Positions 1-5,589 of a DNA stretch of 16,532 bases are shown in pieces. A model generated the notes under the pieces. That model made no database searches, was not told where the DNA came from, and worked only from the letters and a program-made list of their open reading frames with translations. This DNA is from Chloroflexota bacterium (GTDB taxonomy: Bacteria; Chloroflexota; Anaerolineae; Aggregatilineales; Phototrophicaceae). Location: assembly GCA_023430545.1 (NCBI GenBank), contig JAEZAF010000162.1:1-16532 (forward strand), written 5' to 3'. Every line of letters starts with the position of its first letter. Position 1 is the first letter of the stretch. The translations under genes and the position numbers were made by a program.

Positions 1-4
1 TCTG

Positions 5-50
5 TATAATGAGATTATATTTTGATGATTGTCTAAATATCTAAATGTCT
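5..50 (+). promoter_or_regulatory. Probable promoter and operator of the sdpR-like gene
   Basis: A perfect -10 hexamer TATAAT lies at 5-10; the -35 region is outside the window. Downstream, the heptamer TCTAAAT occurs twice (32-38 and 40-46) with an 8-base period, followed by a partial third copy, TCT, at 48. Because ArsR-type repressors of this group usually control their own operon, the direct repeat is a reasonable operator candidate. It overlaps the upstream ATG at 45, which favours the second ATG at 63 as the true start. The operator role is inferred. Confidence 0.5.
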
Positions 51-62
51 GGTTATGCGGTA

Positions 63-353
63 ATGGATCTTATTCTCTCTAAAACGTTGAGCGCGCTGGC
101 GGACCCGACGCGCCGCCGGATTTTACAGATGCTTGGGCAGCGTAACCTGTCAGCAGGCGAAATCGCGGCAGAGTTCAACATCAGCGCGCCGAGTATCTCA
201 CATCACCTCAGTGTGCTGAAAAGCGCCGAGCTGGTGGTCGCGCAGCGACAGGGTCAGAACATCATCTATTCACTGAATGCGAGTATTGTGCAGGAGATGC
301 TGCAACAGCTTCTCGAACTGTTTGAAGTAGGAGTACAGAAAGATGCGGAGTAA
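63..353 (+). CDS. ArsR-family winged-helix repressor, SdpR-like
   Basis: Small DNA-binding repressor of about 96 residues. The ADPTRRRIL motif at residues 13-21 and the helix-turn-helix at about 31-52 (GEIAAEF then SAPSISHHLSVLK) are typical of ArsR proteins. The wing follows (QRQGQNIIYSLN). The cysteine metal-binding motif of ArsR/SmtB sensors is absent, so this is not a metal sensor of that type. The 3' end overlaps the next gene by 11 bases, which encodes an SdpI-like membrane protein. That is the SdpR-SdpI arrangement known from Bacillus, where membrane-bound SdpI sequesters SdpR and so relieves autorepression. An in-frame ATG at 45 would add six residues; I prefer 63 because family members usually start just before this sequence. 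Neither start has a clear ribosome binding site. Confidence 0.85.
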   Translation: MDLILSKTLSALADPTRRRILQMLGQRNLSAGEIAAEFNISAPSISHHLSVLKSAELVVAQRQGQNIIYSLNASIVQEMLQQLLELFEVGVQKDAE

Positions 354-990
354 GTGGTTCCCCCTTGTCATCGTAATCGCGATGCTGGCGTTCGGCGCGG
401 TGATCTATAATCAACTCCCCGAACAGGTCCCCGCCCACTGGGACATCAATGGTCAGGTCGATCGAATGCAGCCCCGCCTGATGGGTGTGCTGTTCCTTCC
501 CGCGATGGTTTTATTGATCTGGGCCATTCGTGATGCCGCGCCCCGGCTCGATCCGCGCCGCAATACGTATCCACTGTTTGAAGGATCGCGGATGCTGCTG
601 CTGAATATCGTCATGCTGTTTCTGGGCCTCACGCACGTCGTCTCACTGGGGACGGCACTGGGGTGGGAGATCAACATGGTGCAGGTGATTGGCGCAGGCG
701 TCGGGATTATGTTTATGGCCTTCGGCAACGAGATGCGGCGTATTCAGCCCAACTGGTTTTTCGGCATCCGCACGCCGTGGACGCTGTCTGATCCGACCGT
801 CTGGCGCGAAACCCACATCCTCGGCGGTCGTCTGTTCTTTGTGTTGGGGCTTGTGACGTTCGCCGCCGCCTTCACTCGTCCGGAAATTCTGCTGGCCGCG
901 ATTATTATCAGCGCCGTCCTGATGACCGCCGGTGTGTTTGCCTATTCGTATCTGCGCTATCGTGATCTCAATCACAGCCTCGAAGCATAG
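343..990 (+). CDS. SdpI-family integral membrane protein (DUF1648 plus SdpI domain)
   Basis: Membrane protein of 215 residues with about six hydrophobic helices (near 5-22, 47-62, 84-104, 112-128, 160-178 and 181-203). The N-terminal DUF1648 signature is visible as LPEQVPAHWDINGQVD at residues 25-40. The SdpI signature follows: a conserved N at 129, PNW at 136-138, GIRTPWTLS at 141-149 and the TH..GG segment at 158-162. In Bacillus subtilis, SdpI gives immunity to the SdpC toxin and is a signal receptor that captures SdpR. Here no sdpABC-like toxin genes are visible, so toxin immunity cannot be claimed. The gene overlaps its repressor-like partner by 11 bases and is almost certainly cotranscribed and translationally coupled with it. 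Confidence 0.9.
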   Translation: MRSKWFPLVIVIAMLAFGAVIYNQLPEQVPAHWDINGQVDRMQPRLMGVLFLPAMVLLIWAIRDAAPRLDPRRNTYPLFEGSRMLLLNIVMLFLGLTHVVSLGTALGWEINMVQVIGAGVGIMFMAFGNEMRRIQPNWFFGIRTPWTLSDPTVWRETHILGGRLFFVLGLVTFAAAFTRPEILLAAIIISAVLMTAGVFAYSYLRYRDLNHSLEA

Positions 991-1049
991 AGGCTCTCTG
1001 AAAATTGGCTATCATTTGGGCCAGAAGCATCCGGCCTCTATATTTTGTG
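987..1049 (+). terminator. Weak candidate terminator after the sdpI-like gene
   Basis: ATAGAGGC at 987-994 can pair with GCCTCTAT at 1034-1041, and the distal arm is followed by ATTTTGTG. The loop is about 39 bases and contains a smaller GGCC/GGCC dyad. The long loop and short T-run make this uncertain. Confidence 0.3.
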
Positions 1050-1155
1050 TAGTTCCGGGACATGGCCGTGTCCGTGCTTCTGTAAGATTTAGAGTAGTTT
1101 CCTGAATATTCAGATACGCTCTAACCTCTGCATGATCACAATCGCGTTTCGTAGG

Positions 1156-1174
1156 GGCGGGATTCAATCCCGCC
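1156..1174. repeat. Perfect 19-bp palindrome in a repeat-like sequence
   Basis: GGCGGGATT at 1156-1164 and AATCCCGCC at 1166-1174 form a perfect dyad around a single C. Preceded by GTAGGG, this resembles short interspersed palindromic repeats that recur between genes in many bacterial chromosomes. Only one copy is present in this window, so membership of a repeat family is inferred. Confidence 0.5.
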
Positions 1175-1253
1175 GCTGCTGATCCCACCTGCTGTCGAAT
1201 GGGAGGCCACTGCGAGGGAAAGGGTGAAAAACAGGTTGCAGCGGTGTGAAAAG

Positions 1254-1277
1254 TCCTCCCCCGTCAACGGGGGAGGA
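1254..1277. repeat. Perfect 24-bp GC-rich hairpin of REP style
   Basis: TCCTCCCCCGT at 1254-1264 and ACGGGGGAGGA at 1267-1277 form an 11-bp perfect stem with a two-base loop, followed by TTTAGGTGGGGG. The composition and flanks look like a repetitive extragenic palindrome. It lies about 80 bases from the other palindrome, as if both belonged to one composite repeat. There is no T-run, so it is not a standard terminator. Confidence 0.55.
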
Positions 1278-1479
1278 TTTAGGTGGGGGTCTATCACACC
1301 ACGTTGAGAGGCGAAACTTTCCACCTTAGCTTAATGGGGACGTGCTTCTGCACCTCCGCTATGTATCTGCTGCTTTATCCCCTGATGCATATCCTCATCC
1401 AGAACATTTGAAAACTCTAACCGCACAGATGTTCTATCTGTGCTACACTTTAAGACTCCTGCACCTTAACATCTTTGGC

Positions 1480-1670
1480 AGCAGTGGCATTCAATCCCAG
1501 CAGTTATCTGTTGCAGCACTAATTTTTTTTGTGCGGCAGCAGCAGCAGCAACAAGCTGATTTTGAACCTGAAACCCTCAGGAGTCGTCCAGATTGCAGCA
1601 GCATTGTGCTGCTACAAACAGCATCGTGCTGCAAATTGCTGCAAAGTGTGCAGCAACTGGCAAGTGGCAA
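1480..1670. repeat. GCAGC/GCTGC-rich low-complexity tract
   Basis: GCAGC or its complement GCTGC recurs many times, including a run of four CAG units near 1536-1547. A small perfect hairpin, AGCAGCA/TGCTGCT, lies at 1597-1603 and 1607-1613. A run of eight T residues lies near 1522-1529. The repeats occur in both orientations and do not keep one reading frame with plausible protein, so I regard the tract as noncoding simple-sequence DNA. Confidence 0.55.
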
Positions 1671-1704
1671 CCATCAACCATCAAGCTGCTTCAGGCGCTC
1701 ACCG

Positions 1705-3894
1705 TTATTCCAGTGCGAGCTGTGCCTGCTGAAGATGCTGGACGCTTTCTTCTGCCAGATTTTGCAGAAAATGCACCGCCTCATTCGCCTTGGGATAATC
1801 GCGTTCCTGAAGCAGCTTTTCGCCCCGTTTTGCGCCGCCCTTGGCGATACGCAGCAGGGCACGTGCCCTCGCCAGTGACAGCCGGACTTCAAAGTGCTGA
1901 TCGCGGCGTTCATGCCCGAAGTTGAGGTAGGCTTGCAGGAGTTCATCCTGCATCAGATCGAGTTTGCTGTAAATCGGTCGTGCCAGACTGGGCTTACCGG
2001 TCAGGTGCAGCAGATTGAGATCGACCAGAAGCTGTCCGGCGTCATGCGCGGCGTCACCATCAGCCCGCAGGCTTTCGAGGTCGATCAGCTTGAAGTCGAA
2101 ATCGTCATGCCGCCCCGATCCGTTATGCGCCTGAGGCCGGATCATGATATTGCGCGAGTGCAGGTCACCATGCATGTATGACAGCGGAAAATTCCGCAGG
2201 AAGCGCTGCTGCCGCATGATGTCCGCAATCAGGTCGTTCAACTGCTGCTCGGTATGCTCAAAGCGCTCGACATCTTCCGCCGTGTACAGGTCCCCGACCT
2301 TGATGCGTTCGGCCATGAAGTCGATATGCTGAAGCATCGGCAGCAGATACAGGTCGCGCAGATGATTGCTCGACGAGGTCTCCATCGTCCCGATTTCCCC
2401 ACGATGCATGTTCATCAGGAAATCGCTCATCATCGCACCGATCCGGGGACGGTCTGGCTTCAGCAGGCGGTCATAGATCTCATAGAATGTGTGGTAATGG
2501 TCGAGATCTTCCATGATGACGAAGCCGCGCTGTGTTGGGATATCGGTATAGCTTGGCGCGGGGATCTTGACGAAGCCGCCCTGAATACGGGTAGGCAGCT
2601 TCTCGAAGTTGGCCCGCTCACGGTTGATCTCCGCCAGCGGCCCGTACTTGACGATCAGCGAGCGCGGCAGCAGATTGGACTGGTTGCTGTCCATCGGGCT
2701 CCAGACAGCGGGGGTAATACGTACAACCCTTGCTTCCGACAAGCCCAGATTGAGGCTGTGGTGTTTCTGGATCTCGATAGCGATCCATTCGCGCAGCGTG
2801 CGGATGATATTTTCCTCGTCTTCCCATTCATTGGAACGGAAGGTTTCCGACATCTTGCGCAGCGAAGGCATCCAGCACAGGGCGCTTAGCGGTTCTTCCG
2901 CATACGACCCGATGGCGACCAGTGTCCGGCACATGATCATCAGGAAGTCGTATTCACTTTCGAACAGCGCCCGGATATTGCTTGGCGCGTTTTCTCCGCC
3001 AAACTGCCGCCACCACAGCGACAGAGCGCGTTTGAGCGCGGGTTCGATTTCAGGGAAGGCGTGATGCAGTGGGGCAAGGCTCTCGATCACATAGCACAGA
3101 TACAGCACGATGCGGCGCACCGTGTCCATCTGTCCGCTCTGCTCGATGATACTGCGGGGGGTCTGGCGGACATGCATCATCTCGACGATGTCCTTCACAC
3201 GCTCCCACATATCCGGACGATGCATCCCCCATACATCATGATGGGTCTCGGCATTCTTCAGCAGTTGGCGCAGGCGTGCGGTCTGTTCCTGATTGAGTTT
3301 ACCCGCCAGTTGATAGTGCAGGCGCAGGGCCAGTGCGATATGCGAGTCATCGTTGGCGATACGCGTGATATGCTTCAGGGAAGAGGCCAGTGCGCTTTCA
3401 GGGATCAACCTGTGAAGTACATTTTTCTGGTGCGCCATCAGCAGGATTTTGAGCGCCCATAGCGTATCGAAGATCGAGCTGCGTTTGTCGTCGCTTTCAG
3501 GATCATCAATCTCGAAGTAGTGCCCGTTCTTCTGCCGGACAAGCTGTTCCAGCCGTGCCCGCACCCCCGGGTGCTCTGGTTGCAGGTTCAGCAGGCCTTC
3601 AAGCCGTGTCATCTCGGTCTGATCGATGAATGCGGTGTTCTCGTTAGGAAATGGTGTCGCGAACCATTCCGCCGCCCAGCGGAGTTCCCGCGAGTCGACC
3701 GGGAAGCCGTAAGCCAGCAGTGCGGAGACATAGTGCTGTGTCACGCGCAGCGCCGGGGTGGAGCGCTTTTCGTAGGCGGGATAGTCTGCCGGTTTACCCA
3801 GCAGATATTTCGAGTGTCTTTCCGGCGCGACCAGCAGATACGCACCGATGCTGTTCATTGTTTCCTGAAAAAGATCGAAGTCAGTAATTTTCAT
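1705..3894 (-). CDS. Large protein with C-terminal aminoglycoside-phosphotransferase-like kinase domain
   Basis: About 729 residues from this ATG; an in-frame GTG at 3921 would add nine. Residue numbers here use the 738-residue form. The C-terminal half (about 390-738) has the features of a protein-kinase-like small-molecule phosphotransferase: a beta-3 lysine in LIVKYG (K425), a glutamate-rich helix (E435/E440), a hinge FVIMEDL (467-473), the catalytic loop HGDLHSRN (H584, D586, N591) and the metal-binding aspartate in LIDLES (D614). It is therefore likely to be active. The first 390 residues are mostly helical and have no motif I can name. Segments such as RWAAEWFATPFP (81-92) and SIFDTLWALKILL (149-161) faintly recall alpha/alpha-barrel repeats. 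The substrate is unknown. Neither start has a strong ribosome binding site. The gene lies behind the terminator of the receiver gene, so it probably has its own promoter. Confidence 0.8.
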   Translation of the reverse strand: MKITDFDLFQETMNSIGAYLLVAPERHSKYLLGKPADYPAYEKRSTPALRVTQHYVSALLAYGFPVDSRELRWAAEWFATPFPNENTAFIDQTEMTRLEGLLNLQPEHPGVRARLEQLVRQKNGHYFEIDDPESDDKRSSIFDTLWALKILLMAHQKNVLHRLIPESALASSLKHITRIANDDSHIALALRLHYQLAGKLNQEQTARLRQLLKNAETHHDVWGMHRPDMWERVKDIVEMMHVRQTPRSIIEQSGQMDTVRRIVLYLCYVIESLAPLHHAFPEIEPALKRALSLWWRQFGGENAPSNIRALFESEYDFLMIMCRTLVAIGSYAEEPLSALCWMPSLRKMSETFRSNEWEDEENIIRTLREWIAIEIQKHHSLNLGLSEARVVRITPAVWSPMDSNQSNLLPRSLIVKYGPLAEINRERANFEKLPTRIQGGFVKIPAPSYTDIPTQRGFVIMEDLDHYHTFYEIYDRLLKPDRPRIGAMMSDFLMNMHRGEIGTMETSSSNHLRDLYLLPMLQHIDFMAERIKVGDLYTAEDVERFEHTEQQLNDLIADIMRQQRFLRNFPLSYMHGDLHSRNIMIRPQAHNGSGRHDDFDFKLIDLESLRADGDAAHDAGQLLVDLNLLHLTGKPSLARPIYSKLDLMQDELLQAYLNFGHERRDQHFEVRLSLARARALLRIAKGGAKRGEKLLQERDYPKANEAVHFLQNLAEESVQHLQQAQLALE

Positions 3895-3995
3895 GGGGGA
3901 TCTTGACGCCGATTTCGGCACTTGCGCTGCAAGAGACGGGATGTAAATAACGATGGTATCGCAGGGTATACGTCACGCGACGCAGCATCTGTCTG

Positions 3996-4012
3996 GATTA
4001 ATCAGATTAATC
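3996..4012. promoter_or_regulatory. Twin GATTAATC palindromes upstream of the kinase-like gene
   Basis: The self-complementary octamer GATTAATC occurs at 3996-4003 and again at 4005-4012, one base apart. The pair lies about 100 bases upstream of the leftward kinase-like gene and just past the terminator of the receiver gene. A related ATTAATC, inside CCGA/TCGG arms, lies at 4592-4605 upstream of the receiver gene. This spacing suits an operator, but the binding protein is unknown. Confidence 0.4.
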
Positions 4013-4042
4013 GAAATACATTCTTTTTGTCCAGTGAATCGA

Positions 4043-4080
4043 CAAAAAACCCCGCAGCCAGTGCAGACTGCGAGGTTTTA
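4043..4080 (-). terminator. Rho-independent terminator of the receiver gene
   Basis: Read on the minus strand, AAACCTCGCAG (4078-4068) pairs with CTGCGGGGTTT (4057-4047), with one T-G wobble and a 10-base loop. The 3' arm runs into a stretch of six T residues. The element sits about 55 bases after the stop codon of the receiver gene. Confidence 0.85.
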
Positions 4081-4134
4081 TGACCGCTGAACCTGAAACA
4101 GACCTGAACCCGACTTGCGGTACTGACGCCGCGA

Positions 4135-4545
4135 TTATCTCGGTGCCAGAGGGCCGGTTTTGGGGACAAATGCCATCGGCTCATAACCGACATACTTCTG
4201 GATTTTGATCAAAAGCTCACTGCGGCTGGTGGGCTTGGGCAGATAATCGTCACAGTCATTGTCGCCCGCGTATTCGCGATTGCGGAACAGGGAGAGCGCC
4301 GTCAGGGCGATAATTGGGATATGCGCAGTCTTCGGCTGTGACTTCAGGACGTGCGCGACTTCGAAGCCGTTCATATCGGGCAGGTTAATATCCAGCAGGA
4401 TGATATCCGGCTGTTCTTCGATGGCCTTCTGAATGCCTGCTTCGCCTGTCTCTGCCATCGAGACACCATAGCCGGAAAAGTTTAACATCTTTTGCACCAG
4501 GCGAATGTTCGTTGGTTCGTCTTCGATGTAAAGAACATTAATCAT
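4135..4545 (-). CDS. Stand-alone CheY-like response regulator receiver
   Basis: Single receiver domain of 136 residues with no output domain. The acidic pocket is E8-D9, the phospho-acceptor is D52 (LLDINLPDMNG), the switch threonine is T82 (IIALTAL) and the conserved lysine is K104 (YLPKP). All key residues are present, so phosphorylation is expected. Single-domain regulators act by protein contact, as in CheY or DivK, or as phosphorelay intermediates. No histidine kinase is adjacent, so the partner is elsewhere. I chose the ATG at 4545, preceded by GGGGG at five bases, rather than an in-frame TTG at 4557. A strong terminator follows the gene, so it is monocistronic. The upstream 200 bases are AT-rich and contain CCGA/TCGG arms around ATTAATC, possibly a regulatory site. 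Confidence 0.92.
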   Translation of the reverse strand: MINVLYIEDEPTNIRLVQKMLNFSGYGVSMAETGEAGIQKAIEEQPDIILLDINLPDMNGFEVAHVLKSQPKTAHIPIIALTALSLFRNREYAGDNDCDDYLPKPTSRSELLIKIQKYVGYEPMAFVPKTGPLAPR

Positions 4546-4755
4546 GCTAGCCCCCAAAAAGGTTTTATAAAATGGAGTGCCTCTGACCCTCCCGAAATTA
4601 ATCGGAAAAGACTCAATATACTTGTAATATAGCGTAATTTTGAGGCAACGTATGTAAAACTTATGTGAATTTCGTAAATAATAACACGCTTACACTCAGA
4701 GCGCATCATCAATTCGTGACATTTGATACTTATATTTTATGTGCTGTTTCCTGGA

Positions 4756-5493
4756 CTATTTTGTGCGCTGCAAGATCACATACTGGTTGAAGGCATCGCG
4801 ACCATCTGCGGTGTACTGTGTGATCGGCTGGAGACCGCTGGCATTGATCAGGCGCTGTAGTTCATCACTGTCCACATAATGACAGTAGCGCAGGGCGGTC
4901 GCGCCGCGCCGCCAGTCCAGCAGATAGTCATGCGCTTCGACCTTATCGGCCAGTTCCATCGGCCATGAGACAATGCGCCTGCGAAACCGCTCGAACTCAT
5001 AGAAGCGCCATGTGGTAAACACCAGCAGACCGTCGGGGCTTACAGCCTGCGCCAGATCATGTATCAACTGCTGGCGCTCCGGTGCGCCGGGGATGTGATG
5101 CAGGACGCCGAACAGTACCACGAGGTCGTAGGATGCGGCTGGCGCTGGCAGTCCGACTTCCAGTAAATCGCGTCGCTCCAGTTGATATTCCAGCTCCGTG
5201 TTTGCCAGTGATGTTTCCGCCTTTATGAGCAGCTCCGGACTGCTGTCGATGCCGTGGTATCGGATAGAGCCTGCGATCTTTTCAGCTAAAAAGACACCGA
5301 AACGCCCATTCCCGCACCCAACATCCAGCACACTGAGTGGTGTGTGATCAGCGGGTAAGCGTTGCTCAATATGTTCTGCCAGCCGGTGCCATCCTTCCCA
5401 TGCGTCACTCCGGGTCTGATCGAAGGCGTCAGCCGTAATGCGGTAGAACTTCTGATTGATAGCGTTCAACTGTCGGCGGATGGCTTCCTGCAT
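4756..5493 (-). CDS. Class I SAM-dependent methyltransferase, Trm9-like
   Basis: Protein of 245 residues. Motif I is LDVGCGNG (56-63), the acidic ribose-binding residue is D83 in GIDSS, and motif IV is LFGVLHHIP (127-135). The N-terminal segment FYRITADAFDQTRSDAW (16-32) has the spacing of the Y-N-E-I-A-x-x-F-x-x-T-R region of Trm9. The C-terminal segment LRYCHYVDSDELQRLI (201-216), followed by G220 and a final strand, matches the RYYHxYxxxEL ending of Trm9. Eukaryotic Trm9 methylates the carboxymethyl group on wobble uridine of tRNA, after Elp3 has installed it. Here the gene is divergent from an Elp3 gene, which supports a linked role. Trm9 likeness is judged by eye and partner dependence is not known; it could be another small-molecule or tRNA methyltransferase. 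Confidence 0.8.
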   Translation of the reverse strand: MQEAIRRQLNAINQKFYRITADAFDQTRSDAWEGWHRLAEHIEQRLPADHTPLSVLDVGCGNGRFGVFLAEKIAGSIRYHGIDSSPELLIKAETSLANTELEYQLERRDLLEVGLPAPAASYDLVVLFGVLHHIPGAPERQQLIHDLAQAVSPDGLLVFTTWRFYEFERFRRRIVSWPMELADKVEAHDYLLDWRRGATALRYCHYVDSDELQRLINASGLQPITQYTADGRDAFNQYVILQRTK

Positions 5494-5527
5494 GGATTAC
5501 GGACTCTTATAGGTTTCGACTACAGCG

Positions 5528-5562
5528 GTCTGAGGCTTCGTGGTAGACTCAAAGCCTCAGAC
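5528..5562. promoter_or_regulatory. 11-bp perfect inverted repeat between the methyltransferase gene and elp3
   Basis: GTCTGAGGCTT at 5528-5538 and AAGCCTCAGAC at 5552-5562 are perfect complements around a 13-base spacer. The dyad occupies the roughly 96-base divergent intergenic region, 27 bases before the elp3 start. No T-run follows, so a terminator is unlikely. It could be an operator for both genes or a hairpin in the elp3 leader RNA. Confidence 0.5.
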
Positions 5563-5589
5563 ACAAGGTATTGTAAGACAGATCACGCT

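Larger units (their letters stand above)
991..1704. other. 714-base region without a credible gene
   Basis: This stretch separates the rightward sdpRI-like pair from the leftward kinase-like gene. It holds a possible terminator at its left end, a short GGACA/TGTCC dyad near 1058-1073, two strong palindromes (1156-1174 and 1254-1277), and a GCAGC/GCTGC-rich tract from about 1480 to 1670. Open frames here (for example 1342-1878) have no ribosome binding site. Their proteins are rich in Leu, Gln and Cys because of the underlying simple repeats, and the frames run into the opposite-strand gene. I take the region as noncoding. Confidence 0.6.

Noticed and set aside
1254..1277. GC-rich hairpin read as a Rho-independent terminator
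   Set aside because: No T-run follows on either strand, and the neighbouring genes end far away.
1530..1560. CAG-unit run considered as the start of a CRISPR or other regular repeat array
   Set aside because: There are no evenly spaced repeats with unique spacers; it is simple-sequence DNA.
1342..1878. 178-codon open frame on the plus strand
   Set aside because: No ribosome binding site. The protein is Leu/Gln/Cys-rich because of the GCAGC repeats, and its 3' third lies antisense to the kinase-like gene.
1705..3446. Several plus-strand frames within the kinase-like gene (for example 2254-2889 and 3061-3462)
   Set aside because: They are antisense to a protein with intact kinase motifs and show no recognisable domains.
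5362..5589. Extension of the elp3 frame upstream to 5362
   Set aside because: It lies inside the divergent methyltransferase gene, has no family similarity, and would include the inverted repeat at 5528-5562.
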